From: Antedon mediterranea
Taxonomy: Eukaryota > Echinodermata > Crinoidea > Comatulida > Antedonidae
NCBI RefSeq assembly: GCF_964355755.1
Contig: NC_092670.1
Span: 32,909,795-32,973,794, forward strand
Direction of reading: 5' to 3'
DNA: 64,000 nt
Shown here: piece by piece, positions 45,377 to 59,200 of the stretch
Layout: each line of letters opens with the position of its first letter
How positions within the stretch are numbered: position 1 is the first letter of the stretch
Position numbers and translations under genes: made by a program
Notes under the pieces: model-generated
The model's database searches: none
Seen by the model: the letters and a program-made list of their open reading frames with translations, nothing else
What the model was told of the DNA's origin: nothing

Positions 45377-46680
45377 GTGTTACTATGTTATCATCGGCCT
45401 GGCAACTGTTTTAATCTATTTCTACAATCAGATGCTGATGGTCTCTTGATATATCTAAAAAAGATATCGGTGACAAAGAAGAGTTTCTGTTTAAGTATGG
45501 TTGGTCAGGAAACGACACAGTTTCTTGAATTTATGGCCACATCAAATGTGCAATATATAAATGCAAATGATCATAGGCATCTTGGTGTAATGCTTAATGC
45601 AAAACTCAAGTGGGATTCCCATATCCAATCTGTAATTAACAAAGCGTCTTTATCTTTAAATATGCTACGTCGTGTCAAACATATTCTACCTCGACAGGCT
45701 CTCTGTCACATTTACATATCACACGTTAGACCATTAATGGAATATGCAGCTCCTGTTTGGTGTAATATTCCAGATAAATTATGTGATGAACTAGAAAATA
45801 TCCAGATTTCTGCAGGTAGAATATGTACTGGTGCGTGGAAACATACAAGTCATAATGCATTAAGACAAGAATTAGGCTGGTTATCATTGGAAAAACGTAG
45901 ACAATTTCTTAACCTAATACTGTTTTTTTTAAATTATTCATAAGTTAACACCAGTGTATCTTTACTCCTTATTTAATTTTTCTGACAATATTGAAGTTTA
46001 TAACTTGCGTAACATCCGAAATATAATAATTCCATTTTGTAAGACCACATCATATCGTTTATCTTTTGTCCCATCTATTATAACACATTGGAATGAGTTA
46101 AATAATGAAATAAAAAATTCCTCATTTCTTGTTGAGTTTAAAAAATTGCTACTGAAATCCAATTTGTTTGAAACAAAAAAAACGTTCTTATTATGATACA
46201 GGTGATAAGAAGATTAACCAAATTCACACTAGAATCCGACTTGGTTTCAGCTGTCTCAATTCACATTTATTCTTACATGGACTTCGGGACAATCCAAATT
46301 GTACTTGTGGCTTTAATGTTGAGAATCCGCTTCATTTCTTATGTTACTGCCCTAATTATAATACACAAAGAGATATTCTACTTGTAAGCGCTAACTCAAT
46401 TATTGAGGATATCTTAGCTAAGGATTTTTCTTTAACATTTAATTTTACATTTTTAAGTGAAATTTTTATTTTTGGTTCCGATCTTCTTTCGAATTGTGAA
46501 AATGCTTTATTATTTTATTATGTACAACAATTTCTTGTTAATTCTGGAAGATTTAATTGATGTTTCTGTTAGTTGTTTTAAAATGTTGTATTTGTTAATC
46601 TGAGGCGCCTTGAAGTTAAGATGGTTCCATCTTGTAAGGCGCCTCTGTGTAATATACTGAATAAAAAAAAAAAAAAAAAA
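45377..46680 (+). pseudogene. LINE 3' fragment with poly(A)
   Basis: Plus-strand remains of a LINE ORF2 C-terminus. HLGVMLNAKLKWDSHIQSV and LCHIYISHVRPLMEYAAPVW mark the region after the RT palm. A further frame has TSYRLSFVPSIITHWNELN, and the last one NCTCGFNVENPLHFLCYC with a terminal zinc-knuckle-like motif. Three frames are needed, so it is broken. AATAAA followed by a run of about 21 A ends it at about 46,660-46,682. The palm motifs are absent (5' truncation). Confidence 0.7.
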
Positions 46681-48023
46681 AAATGCAAGTTTTCCAATAC
46701 TGTCTACACTTACATTTACGAATATGCGGTCGACTGATAACGCCATCAAAACAGCAGGGTTAATAGCAATGCTGGTTACATATGGAAGCGTAAATACACT
46801 TCTTGAAAAGGCTCGTTATGAAAAGTTTAAAAAACAAGCAGCAAAGGATAAAATTGACCCAGACAGTCTACCACCAACAGAAAATGCAGCTACGCAGCAC
46901 TCTTTTCGGGTTCATCTACAAGTTGTGGTCTGGAAACATCTGAACACATCCATTCTTGAGCCTGTTGGAAGAGGATGGGATCTTGATAGTAACGGAATTC
47001 TAAGGCCGAAAATGATTACATGTAGTATCACACCAGATGCTCTTCTAAAAGGAATATGCTGCAACTGCAAAGAAGGCGATGGGCAGTGTCAATGACTTAA
47101 ATGCAGCTGTATTAAGGTAGAATTGTCATGCGTTTCTGCATATGGGGTGTGATGTTGGCACTGCTCGAATGGTTCAAGTGCAAACGAACCTAGGGATGAA
47201 GAGGAACTGATTACCAATAAGTAGCATGTGTATCATTATTATCATTATGTTTTTATTATTTATGCAAATTGTATGTATTATAAATATACAGGTATCAATC
47301 ATTTAACACAATCTGTTAGATGACCTTAATAAAAAAAAACATGTTTCCACTTGCTTTCTCTCAGACCTGAAGTCATAAATAATTTAGTGAGTTTTTTTTT
47401 TATATATAATATAATGCAATTCTGGACAGGATAGACTATCCTAATTTATGTGGAAAACACAAAAATGGGTATAGTAACCTTTGACCTCATTTGTAACAGT
47501 GAAGATATAGTCATAGTGGATCAATGTTATATGTGGTTCATTTCTAGTATAGTTCTGTGCATTTTGACATCAACATCAACCTTATGTCTTACTTTGTTGT
47601 GAAGATACAATTTTTAGCATTTTTAAACAAGGTTAATGACCTTTAACACGAAAAAAAAAAAGAATTTCTTCACCCCCAATCCTTCCTTACTTGTTTTGGT
47701 ATATCTGTATACCCATACCTACACAAATCAGTCGACATGTACTTTATAATGTAATATTTGACTTAACAGGTATAGGTATATTGACCTTTGAACTGATTTT
47801 TGAGGGTCAAGATATGGTCATAACGGTTCAAATTATTATTTTTTAATTCCTGGCATAATTGTGTGCATTTTGACACCAAGCTCAACCATATACCATATTT
47901 TGTTGCGAAGATACCATATTTTGCATTTTAAAATGAGGTCAATGACCTTTAACATCCCCAAAAAAATGTTCCCCACCCCCTATCCTTCCTTACTTTTTTT
48001 TAATATATCTGTATACCCATACC
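46681..48023 (-). repeat. Right arm of the giant inverted repeat
   Basis: Reverse complement of 43,379-44,704 with scattered differences. The outer end TATATCTGTATACCCATACC mirrors the left arm's start. It contains the better preserved copy of the transposon-associated reading frame. Confidence 0.8.
46724..47095 (+). CDS. Transposon-associated protein, C-terminal fragment
   Basis: A 123-codon frame in the right arm with ENAATQHSFRVHLQVVVWKH, GWDLDSNGILRPKMITCSIT and LLKGICCNCKEGDGQC. This pattern resembles the C-terminal region of a widespread family of unnamed proteins linked to transposons in invertebrates. In that family the QHSFRVHLQVQ stretch and CNC...C motifs precede a cysteine-rich tail. 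The tail is cut off at the stop. The left-arm copy is frameshifted. The function of the family is unknown to me. Confidence 0.4.
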   Translation: MRSTDNAIKTAGLIAMLVTYGSVNTLLEKARYEKFKKQAAKDKIDPDSLPPTENAATQHSFRVHLQVVVWKHLNTSILEPVGRGWDLDSNGILRPKMITCSITPDALLKGICCNCKEGDGQCQ

Positions 48024-48251
48024 TACACAAATCCATTTAAATCAGCTTCTTTGCAAGTTTTTTGCAGATATACCATTATTTTGATTATTATGGTTACTAG
48101 TTGAATAATGTTAGTATACACATTAATGCGACACTGCAAATTCAACGAGATTGTCTAAGGAACTAATTCGACCAAAACCACAATCAATCTTATTTTTAGT
48201 TCGAAACCCGAGCTAATAGATGAATGTGGTGTGTATTGACTGTGCTTATTA

Positions 48252-48540
48252 GTGACCACTACATGGTATACGGTACCCAAAATTGGAAACTTAATAAAAA
48301 AGAAAGCCGTTTTGTTGATTTTAGATATAGATTATGATTCGTTCCAATTAAAAACCCCATGGCAAAATGTTTTAAACTACCATAGGGTTGAGGAAGCATT
48401 GACTCTATGGCACTCCCTATTTATGGGTGTCAATAACAAACATGCACCTATAAAATCGAAACGCGTCCGAAGTACTTCCTTACCTTGGCTTGATGTTGAA
48501 ATAACCCGACTTATGCGTCTCATCAATAATTTCCCCTAGG
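48252..48540 (+). pseudogene. LINE fragment: linker between endonuclease and RT (plus strand)
   Basis: Encodes a stretch around VEEALTLWHSLFMGVNNKHA and STSLPWLDVEITRLMRL, typical of LINE ORF2 after the endonuclease. The RT that should follow is found next door in the opposite orientation. Confidence 0.6.
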
Positions 48541-48599
48541 CATTTACAATTCGTTTCTCTTACATTTACAGTATTGTTAATAGCAACATTAAATTGTAC

Positions 48600-49760
48600 A
48601 TTGGAAATTTACTTTTTGGATCCAATGAGCATGGATTTACTCTTGTTTGAATTTATTGTAAGTTTGTTTCTAATGGCCCAACTGTTAACTGTGTCCGTGG
48701 TATGTTTAAATTATCTTCAATATCTTTAACGCTGGAGGAACTGTACGTGAGTCATCAGCATACATAAATAAATTACAATTTACAGGGATACAATGTGGCA
48801 GATCACTGGTATAAATGCTAAATAACAGTGGTCCCAGAATGGATCCCTGTGGTACGCCAATGTTCAATGGCAGAGGTTTTGATATTTTACCACCGATATT
48901 TATGGATTGACTTCGATCACTTAGGTACGATGTAAACCATTTATTTACAGAAGTTGACATTTGTACATTTTTAAGTTTATCTATTAGGATTGCGTGATCT
49001 ACCGAGTCAAACGCTTTACTGAGATCAATGAAAACAGTGCCGGTCATTTCTCCCCGTTCCATAGCATGGAAACACGCATTAGTCAAATCATGCAATGTCG
49101 TTTCTGTTGAATGTAACGGCTTAAGTCCAGATTGGCAACGTGGAATTATACTATTTTCATTCAAAAACGAATAAATTACAAAGTGCACCCATCTTTCTAA
49201 AATCTTCGATATAATCGGTAGTATTGAAAAAGGCCTATAGTTGTTTCTATTGCATTTGTCTCAGCCCTTGTGAATGTGTGTGACCAATGCATGTTTCTAA
49301 TCTGCGGGATATCGTTCACATTGTATTGAGAGGTTCAATACATGCGTTAACGATTGTATGATAGGTCCATTATACGGAGATGTTATTTTAAGCATTTTCA
49401 CACAAACTCCATCTGGACCTGTTGCTTTACTATGGCAAACATGGATATTATTTGCTTTCGAACAAAATCTTCCGTGATATTAGGCAGTATACACGGTTGA
49501 GGTGGTTCGTAACGTGGTAAATTACGGACATTGTTGTCCATATCAGGTTCCGGTACTAAGTCGTCACTATTTGCCGGCCATGCGATGTCCAATTGTTGAA
49601 AAATATTCATTGAACGTATCAGCAATGCCAACATGATCGTCAATGTTCTTTCCATCTTTGGAAAGGATTGAATTTGGGATAGATGTTTGTTTGTTCGGAA
49701 GAACCTCTTTTAGTTTCTTCCACAGCATTGAAGAATCACTTCTGTTAGCTTCAATGGCTG
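48600..49760 (-). pseudogene. LINE reverse transcriptase segment, inverted relative to its flanks
   Basis: Minus-strand pieces. 49,188-48,706 has CQSGLKPLHSTETTLHD, TVFIDLSKAFDSVDHAIL, IGVPQGSILGPLLFSIYTSD and NLFMYADDSRTV. Upstream pieces to about 49,760 contain the pre-RT region (ILSKDGKNIDDHVGIADTFN-like and FSTIGHRMAGK-like) with several breaks. The catalytic YADD box is present but the frame ends soon after. Confidence 0.6.
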
Positions 49761-50271
49761 ATGTGAAATATTCCCGTTTCTTTATACGGATGTTGTTGGT
49801 TACACTATTCCGTAGTTTTTATATAGTTCACTTTGTCGGTCGGTCGGTCAGTCTGTCGGTCTGTCTGTCGGTCCGGTGTCACTATGCGTTTTATCGCTTT
49901 CTGACCTTATCTTGATATCAGTTTAATCTAGCTAAGTCAATTCAATCGGTGTGGTTATGTTTTCACGGTGTGCAATAAAAAATTACGCGGTCTACGCACG
50001 ATTTAACGAAATCACGTTTGTAATCATATCTTCACAACCATGAATCACAATTAAATAAAATGTAGTACTCATAAATTTCAGGGCATAAATCATCATATGG
50101 CAATACAATTACATGCGTAGCGCATGTAACGCATGCGTACGCGCGCTTAAAATTTTCAAAATTTATTTTCGATGAAATACGTTTCAGACAATTTTAAGCG
50201 TTTACAAAATTGCCATGAGTGCGCAGTTGCGCGCGCACTGCGCGTTAAATGTTATTGCGCACTCTATTTTG

Positions 50272-50340
50272 GTAAGTTGGTAGGTTGGTCGGTCGGTAAA
50301 CACTAATGAGCACGCGACTGCAGCCATCTATATGGCCTTG
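50272..50340 (-). repeat. Dispersed GACCGACC repeat, copy 3
   Basis: Reverse complement of the 4,568 unit: GGTTGGTCGGTCGGTAAACA, GAGCACGCGACTGCAG and TATATGGCCTTG. A degenerate GGTCGGTCGGTCAGTCTGTC tract lies nearby at 49,838-49,875. Confidence 0.65.
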
Positions 50341-50373
50341 TTTTAATGCATTCCAATCTATTTCTAAATTAGA

Positions 50374-51125
50374 TTGTTTTGCGATTGCATGTGCACGATC
50401 ACGTTGACGTTAAGTTGGACGCCACATGTTGAACATGTTAAGAAAACAGTTTCATCTAAACTGGGTATGTTAAGCAGAGTACAGAGCTGTGTCTCCCAAC
50501 GAAGTCAAAACACACTCTATGTAAGTTTAGTTAGGCCAACGTTGGACTGCTGCTGTACAGTATGTGGAGGTCGGTACATATCCCACAATACTTTGCTTAA
50601 CAAGTGTATGAAAAGAGCAGCTAGAATAATATTAAAGTGTGATTTTCTTACCCCGTCATCTGATGATGACCATACTGGTTTTTAAATGTCTCAACAATTT
50701 GGCACCCCCGGGCATGACAAACCTATTCACTCCATTACTTCAAACTCAAACGAGGCAGTCAACAACTATGAAGTTGAAGGTCCCTTTTGCGAAAAAGGAA
50801 AGTTACCTCACGGGTTTTTGTGTAGGCCTAAGTGGGACAAATATATGGAACAATTTGCATATCGACTTGAGAACCGAGACGTCTGTAAATGTTTTTAAAT
50901 CTAATTTGTATGATATAATGCCTTAAGTACAATTAAGACCTTACTGTGTTCAAAATGAGAGGAGCTACGTTGCCCTCAAATTGTAATTGTATCCGAATTT
51001 ATTGTTGTATTATTATTGATTTTTTTTCCATATTTTTATTGTAATACATTATTAACTGTGCAGGGTCCCAATAGAAACCAGTTTTTAACTGTTTTGGCCA
51101 CCCTGGGAAAATAAATGTAAATAAA
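50374..51125 (+). pseudogene. LINE 3' part after the RT palm (plus strand)
   Basis: Two overlapping frames carry LSWTPHVEHVKKTVSSKLGM and LRPTLDCCCTVCGG-like sequence, then MTNLFTPLLQTQTRQSTTMK and GTNIWNNLHIDLRTETSVNV. The latter is the usual ORF2 C-terminus (NxWNxLP-like). The 3' untranslated part ends in AAATAAATAAATAATA near 51,115-51,132. Confidence 0.6.
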
Positions 51126-51190
51126 TAAATAATAAGGGCCTATTCAGGAAAAGATTAGAAACCTTTATTTTGTTAATACAGCTAACTAAC

Positions 51191-52126
51191 CTTCAACTTT
51201 TATTGTAAAACTGCAGCTCTCTCTGTTATCATAAGAGTCGGTTACATTGAACACAAACAGGTGCCTTCCAATCGCAAGAATAGCGGGAAATACATCTGTT
51301 GGATTCGGAAAGATTTCCAAAAGTGTTTTCGAGTTGTCAGTTGCAATAATATCGGCTGAATAGTCAACGGTGGCCGTGGGTTTATTGAAATGAGTTAGTA
51401 TCAAATTGTCCGACGGACATGTCAAAACAGGCTTTTCGATATCTATGGAAAATTGATCAATCTGTTATGTTCTTGTAAACAAATGGAGACATCATAATGA
51501 TGTATCCGTACGTGACGATAGTGTTTCACTAAATATAGACAATTATTGTAAAACTCAAGCTCCCTTATTGACACAAACATATGTCTTACATACTTACACA
51601 TTTCACATATAGCTACAAAATGAATTTCACAGTTGCAATCATTCCAACTTTGTCCATTTCGAAGCAAAGCCACGCAATCTTCGTTATTGTCCCAATTGTT
51701 TGGTTCATTGAAATTCCAATCTAAATGATCAATAAAACTATAAAACAAACAAGCAACATCGTCATCGTCGCCGTCGTCAACGTCGTTGTCGTTATCATCG
51801 TCGTCATCGTCATTACCATCATCATCATCAGGAACTTTTAGATTTTCACGTCGACTATGTCAACTGATACCCTATGACGTCATCAAAATATAATTATGCG
51901 CATGCATACTGCCAAATTTAAGAACTTGTTCAATGGCATTTTTCCGTTCGCTCGTGAAGCGATTGAAGTATGACGTGATAACACTGAACAAGTTTATCAA
52001 ACTCACCATCACCATCATCGTCATGTATCGCCGTGCTTAAAATAAAACGAGGCGCATTTGGGCTAGGAAGGTTGTGACAGTAACTCCATTACGGGGATAT
52101 AATAATGTACACACACACACACACAC

Positions 52127-52216
<90 letters not shown>

Positions 52217-53225
52217 TGATTGTGAGGGCGTTTGTTGTATGAGAGAATGTATCTGGTGGGTGAAAATCTGTGATAATACCATACATGGCTCTGTGGTCTA
52301 GTGGTATGATACTCGCCCTGTAAGCGAGAGGTTGCAGGTTCGAATCCAGCCAGAGACATTTTTTCATACAACTACAAAATACGGAACTTTCGCCAATGAG
52401 CTATGCTCGACGCGATTATTAGATCATGTTCCGAATATGAGCACTGTTTCTATAATTTACAGTATGATTTATATATAATTTACACAGTGCTACGCAACAT
52501 CATTGATTTACATATACACAATATTATTTAAAAACCGTTGCGAATTAAAGTTGGAATTTATTCTGACTTGTTAAGCCTCCACTGATTGTGAGGGCGTTTG
52601 TTGTATGAGAGAATGTATCTGGTGGGTGAAAATCTGTGATAATACCATACATGGCTCTGTGGTCTAGTGGTATGATACTCGCCCTGTAAGCGAGAGGTTG
52701 CAGGTTCGAATCCAGCCAGAGACATTTTTTCATACAACTAAAAAATACGGAACTTTCGCCAATGAGCTATGCTCGACGCGATTATGAGATCATGTTCCGA
52801 ATATGAGCACTGTTTCTATGATTTATATATAATTTACACAGTGCTACGCAACATCATTGATTTACATATACACAATATTATTTAAAAACCGTTGCGAATT
52901 AAAGTTGGAATTTATTCTGACTTGTTAAGCCTCCACTGATTGTGTGGGCGTTTGTTGTATGAGAGAATGTATCTGGTGGGTGATAATCTGTGATAATACC
53001 ATACATGGCTCTGTGGTCTAGTGGTATGATACTCGCCCTGTAAGCGAGAGGTTGCAGGTTCGAATCCAGCCAGAGACATTTTTTCATACAACTAAAAAAT
53101 ACGGAACTTTCGCCAATGAGCTATGCTCGACGCGATTATGAGATCATGTTCCGAATATGGGCACTGTTTCTATAATTTACAGTATGATTTATATATAATT
53201 TACACAGTGCTACGCAACATCATTG

Positions 53226-53275
<50 letters not shown>

Positions 53276-56200
53276 CCATAGGCCTACTTGTATAGTTCGA
53301 CTTGCTTCCTGACAACCACTCAAATGTTCCTTCTCTCTCTAAATCAGTGTATCCAATCCAAGCATCGGTTAGTGAATTCACGATAATCAACTGGTTATAT
53401 ATCCACAATTCTTCGCGTGCACTGGAAATTTCAACCAAATTCCCACTAAAATTATGGCATACATCTCTCCCGGAATTCCACGTACCAGGTTCAACGGTGA
53501 GATGGTAGCATTTTAAAAACTGAGAGCTATAGTGCCATCCAGGTGGACACCCTACAAACAAAATGTATTCATACTATTGTGTATTGCGAACAAATACATT
53601 TGCCTACAGTCTACTGTAGGCTTAATTCTATTCAATAAAAATGCGAATTATTAGGGCGAATTAAATAAGAATAAGATGTTACTAGAGGGTGAGCTCGCTT
53701 CGGTCGCTCATCCTCTAGTAAGTGTAGACGATGTATATCATAATTTCAATTAAAAACCTCACAGAAGGACGTTCTGGCCTATGTCAGTTTTTGCCATCTC
53801 CGGTGGTCGGTTGCCATATAATTATTGAAATACTTCTATTCGTAAAATAAAATTTATATCTCAGTTCCTTAGATTGAGATGATGAATATAACATTTTAAA
53901 ATGCCATGTTTATTATTAAGGGGAAGTAGCAGGGACCTATCTAATTTGTAAGTCCATTGTTGTTGTAGTAAAAATAATATGCATTCTCCCAGATATAACC
54001 AAATACAGCATCGTAATTAATATAATCAAGAAGTGATAACACAGTAAACAATTGTATTAAAATGCTTGTTAAATTGTAGATATAGCAGTAAATGAATTCT
54101 ACTACAAATAGAATTGTGTCATAATTACAATATTGTGAGTAGAATATATGTGACGGGTCGATTATTCTGTATTAGAGGTGGAGGTTGAATATTTCAAATT
54201 ATGTTTTATGGGGGAGGGGCGATTCAAATAAACGCGGTGGGCCAAATTGGTATTAGCAATACCTTATTTAGTTGTTTGTTTTATTTTCGATTTCTTACAT
54301 ATTAATCTTATATACTGATTTTACTATATACTCCGATGATTTTTGAATAGGCCTATATTTGATTTGAACGTTATTATCTTTGCAGTATAAATTTGTTTTG
54401 CAAATTTTACCCGTCGCCGTCAAAGGTGTAGATCTGTACAACAGTTTTTGCATTTTGTCTCCCTATTTTAGAATTAAGCATAATTTTATAGATAAATTTA
54501 TATATAGATGTACATTGATCAACTGTACTCTACTTTAAATGTGATACAATGCCTTAAAATGTCCCAGACTTCGTATCAGTTTCATTCCCTTTAAAATATA
54601 AAAATTCGCACCCAATTTTAATCCTACGTACAGCTGTGTAGACCTAACAGTTATTTCAACAACGAAATAGATGTTATCCATTTCTATATTAGATGCCCGT
54701 GTATACTTAATAACCATAAACATTGTCACATATGTTCTGTTAATATGCTAATTATATTTGTTTGTTATTTGCAAATTATGCAAACTACGTTACGCTCGGT
54801 GAAGTAATAAAAACAGTAGTTGAATTAAAAGAACCGTGTTGACGAGTCACACTTGTAATATGGTGTCAGAATAGTGGAAATTCACTCAAAATGGAATCGT
54901 TGAAATTTAAGCCGCCTCCACCCTTCGATTTTGATGGTCCTAGTGTGTCTGCTGCTTGGAAAAGGTGGAAACAGAGATTTACATTCTTTCTGAAAGCGAC
55001 TGGCAGTGCACGTAAAAGTGGTGAAATAAAGGTAGCAATTTTAATTACTACACTGGAAGGGCGTGGCTTAGATATTTACAACAACTTTACGTTCACTGAT
55101 CTTGTAGGCGAACCGGGTCAGGAAGATTATGTCCCAGTAGAGGACAATAATGATTTTGATACAGTAATGTCAAAGTATGATGAATACTGTAATAAACGGG
55201 ACCCGATAATGGCGTTACGAGCGCAATATTGGCAATATGAACGACCCGAAGGTCAGGGTTTGGATGAGTTTGTGAATGACTTAAGAACAATGGCGGTGAA
55301 TTGTAAATTTGTGGATCAAGACGGTACGATTCGTGATAAGCTTTTCTTCAGTGTAACAAATCCAGTGATGAAAATGAAAGTTATGGGCGATGATGGCAAC
55401 GCTACACTTGATACTGTGATACACCGAATGAGAACTTTTGAGAGTTCTAGACGCGAGCTTGAAATGGCCGGTGTTGCAAGTGATTATAAGCCGAAGGTTC
55501 ATGCATTGAGAAGAACCAAATCACATAAACAGACGCCAAGGGTTAGTGGTCAACAGAATCATCAGTTTACGGATGCAGCCAAAATTAAATGTAGCAGGTG
55601 CGGTTCTTCACATCTACCTCGTCAGTGTCCAGCTTATGGTAAAACATGCTACGGGTGTAAGGGTTTGAATCATTTTCAGTCTGTGTGCACCAAACGTTTT
55701 TCCCGAGGACGCGGTCGTGGACGTGGAAGAGCTGTACATACAATGGATGAACAGTATATTATTGCCGAAGGTGTAAGTGATCCTAATGACTTATACATTG
55801 ACACTTTAACTGTTAAAGATAAAAATGAGTACTTTTATATTGACACTCTAAGAGATAATGATGACAAGAACGCTTGGTTCTATGATGTGTTTGTGGGAGG
55901 TAATGTGTTAAAGATGAAGCTTGACACAGGAGCAGGTGTTAACTGCATACCACTGGAAACATTTAGAAAGTTACCAGGACATAAGAACATTAAAGTATAT
56001 CATTCTAAAACTAACCTATATAGTTATAGTGATGAAATTGTAAAACATATTGGTAAAGTTACTCTAAATGTAAAAGTTGATAACATCCAAAATGATTATG
56101 ACTTCTTTATTACTAATGTTGATGGTCCACCTATACTTGGATTGAAAGCCTGTAGGGAGCTTGGTCTGATCAAACGTGGTAACAATATGATGTGTAGTGA

Positions 56201-59200
56201 TAATGTGATAAATAATAAATATGTACATGCACTAACTAAAGATTCTTTGATTCGAGAGAATCGTGATGTATTTACAGGTTTAGGTAAATATCAAAAGTAA
56301 ATTAGACACGATATATCACATTCTCATAAATAAATAATATTACTTTTCCTTAAACATAAATTGTTTCTTAGATCACATTCATATGTTTCAAATTGTTTCT
56401 TAGATCACATTCATATGTTTCAAATTGTTTCTTAGATCACATTCATATGTTTCATACATTATAGGATGGTTTGAAAATAAACATAAAATGAAGTTAATTA
56501 TTGATACATTTATTTATAATCCAATCGATCCGGTGGACGACTAACACGATCGTGTAAATATCAAGATCCTTATGACATCAAGTTGAAAAGTGGTGTTTCT
56601 CCAGTAGTCCATCCACCCCGCAGGGTGCCACTTAGTCTGCATACCAAGCTGAAAGAAAAACTTGACGATATGGAGAAGAGGGGCGTGATTAAACGGACCG
56701 ACAAACCAACAGATTGGGTCAACAGCCTAGTGATAGTGGAGAAACGAGACGGATCCTTGAGGTTGTGTTTGGATCCACGTGATTTGAACAAAGCCATTAG
56801 ACGTGAACATCATATGATACCGACCGGTAAGGACGTAGTGAGTCAGCTGTCAGGTAAAACACTTTTCACTGTCTTTGACCAGAAAGATGCGTACTGGCAA
56901 GTTCCTCTTACTGACGCTAGCGCAGATATATGTACATTCAATACTCCTTTTGGACGATACAGTTTTCTAAGAATGCCATTTGGTATCTGCAGTGCTAGTG
57001 AGGTGCTACAGAAACGAAACCAGCAAATATTTGGTCATATACCTAACGTACACATAATATCTGATGATATGATTATAGCTACAGGTAGTGAAGCAGAGCA
57101 TAATGCAACAGTACAGAGGGTGAACAATGCCAAATTCAATGGAAGCAAGCTTAAGTATAAACAGTCTGAATTGGTGTTCATGGGAAACGTGGTGAGTGCC
57201 GATGGACAGAAACCAGACGAAGAAAAGGTTAGAGTTATCAAAGAAATGCCTGACCCACAATGTAAATCTGACTTGCAACGTATAATGGGGATGCTTAATT
57301 ATCTGTCACAATTCATACCTAATATGTCCAATGTGAGTGCACCTCTCCGGGAATTGCTCAAGAAAGATGTTGCGTGGTTTTGGGGTCCAGAACAAGCAGA
57401 ATCCCTGAGGCAGTTAAAGGCGTTGATTAGTAGCAAACCAGTCTTAAGTTTCTTTGATCCACAGAAGCCAACCATTATCCAATGTGATGCATCATCCACA
57501 GGGCTCGGAAGCTGTTTGCTTCAAGAGGGTCATCCGGTTGCGTTTGCCTCTAGGTCGTTAACATCAGCTGAAGTTAATTACTCACAAATTGAGAAGGAGA
57601 TGTTGGCGATCTGCTTTTCTATACACAAATACCACCAATATGTATATGGCCGAGCTGTTGAAGTTCACACTGACCATAAACCACTCGAAACAATCACACG
57701 TAAACCACTCCATAAAGCTAGTCCTAGAATACAACAAATGCTGCTCAAATTGATAAAGTATGAGCTTGATGTTAAGTATGTTCCTGGAAAGTACATGTAC
57801 ATAGCTGATGCTCTCAGCAGAGCATATCCTGATAAGGTTGATCGTGATGCCCAACCCCTTGAACAGTTGAAATATAGGGTGCATAGTCTAGACGAAATAT
57901 TGCCCATGAGTAAAGCAAAAATTGAAGAAGCAATACGAGCTACACATGCAGATGTGATACTCCAAACTCTAATTCTAACATGCAAAAGCGGGTGGCCTAA
58001 ACATAGATGGGGTGCACCGGAGCAAGTTAGGCAGTATTGGCATCTTCGTGATGAGATACATGAAATTGATGGTCTTGTGTTTTTAGGTGAGAAGTTGATT
58101 GTTCCTAGCCAAATGAGAGCAGATATGCTGAATAAAATTCATGAAAGTCACCTTGGGATGGAGAAGTGTAAGGCGAGGGCCAGGTCTATTTTGTATTGGC
58201 CAGGTATGACCAACGATATAGAATCAGTAGTGTCAAGGTGCCCTGTTTGTGTAAAGTTCATGCGTAGAAATCAACGGGAGCCGATGATTCCACATAAGGT
58301 TCCTATGAGACCATGGGCTAAGCTGGGCGCGGATATATTTACATTCGCTGGCAGAGATCATCTTATTGTAGTTGACTATTTTTCCAAATACCCGGAAGTA
58401 GTGACACTCACTAGCAAAACGGCTGGAGAAATCATCAAAAAATTGAAATCTATATTCTCAAGACATGGCATCCCTGAAATATTAATGACGGATAACATGC
58501 CGTTCGCCAGCTACGAGTTCAAACAGTTTGCTAACCAGTGGGGGTTCGATTTAGTGACGTCCAGTCCGACATATGCCAGAAGTAATGGGCAAGTTGAACG
58601 TTTCGTCCAAACCATTAAGCAACTCATGAGGAAGTCCGTTGATGAGGGAAGCGATTTTCATCTTGCTCTACTAGACTATCGTGATTCACCTATTGCAGGG
58701 TTGAATTGTTCTCCTGCTCAGTTGTTGATGAGCAGAAAGTTAAGGTCAACACTTCCAGTCACACATACATTGCTGCAACCACAAGTTATTGTCGGAGCTA
58801 GAGATTTCCTTCAGTCACGTCAACAGTCTATGACAAAATATTATGATCGTGGTACACGTGTATTGACGAAACTAAGAAAAGGGGACAACGTGAGAATATT
58901 GAAAGGACGGCAATGGGAACCTGCTGTTGTGGCTAATGAACATGAGCTACCCCGTTCATATGTAGTGATGACCGAAGATGGAACGTCGTACAGACGGAAT
59001 CGACAACATTTATTAAACACTCAACAACCGGATACTTTGCAGAAGGGCGTACCAACTTTGCAGAAGGTACCGGAAGCACCACCCTTACGTAGAAGTGATC
59101 GTGTTAGTCGTCCACCGGATCGATTGGATTATAAATAAATGTATCAATAATTAACTTCATTTTATGTTTATTTTCAAACCATCCTATAATGTATGAAACA

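Larger units (their letters stand above)
52214..53227 (+). repeat. Three tandem units of about 354-366 bp, each with a tRNA-like gene
   Basis: Units start near CACTGATTGTGAGGGCG and end near TACGCAACATCATTGATTTA. tRNA starts are spaced 366 and 354 bp apart. The copies are nearly identical; the 12-bp difference is the presence or absence of TAATTTACAGTA-like sequence. The array lies between two TA microsatellites inside an intron. Confidence 0.85.

Noticed and set aside
52037-52367. Frames with runs of YIYIYI
   Set aside because: Translation of the TA microsatellite.
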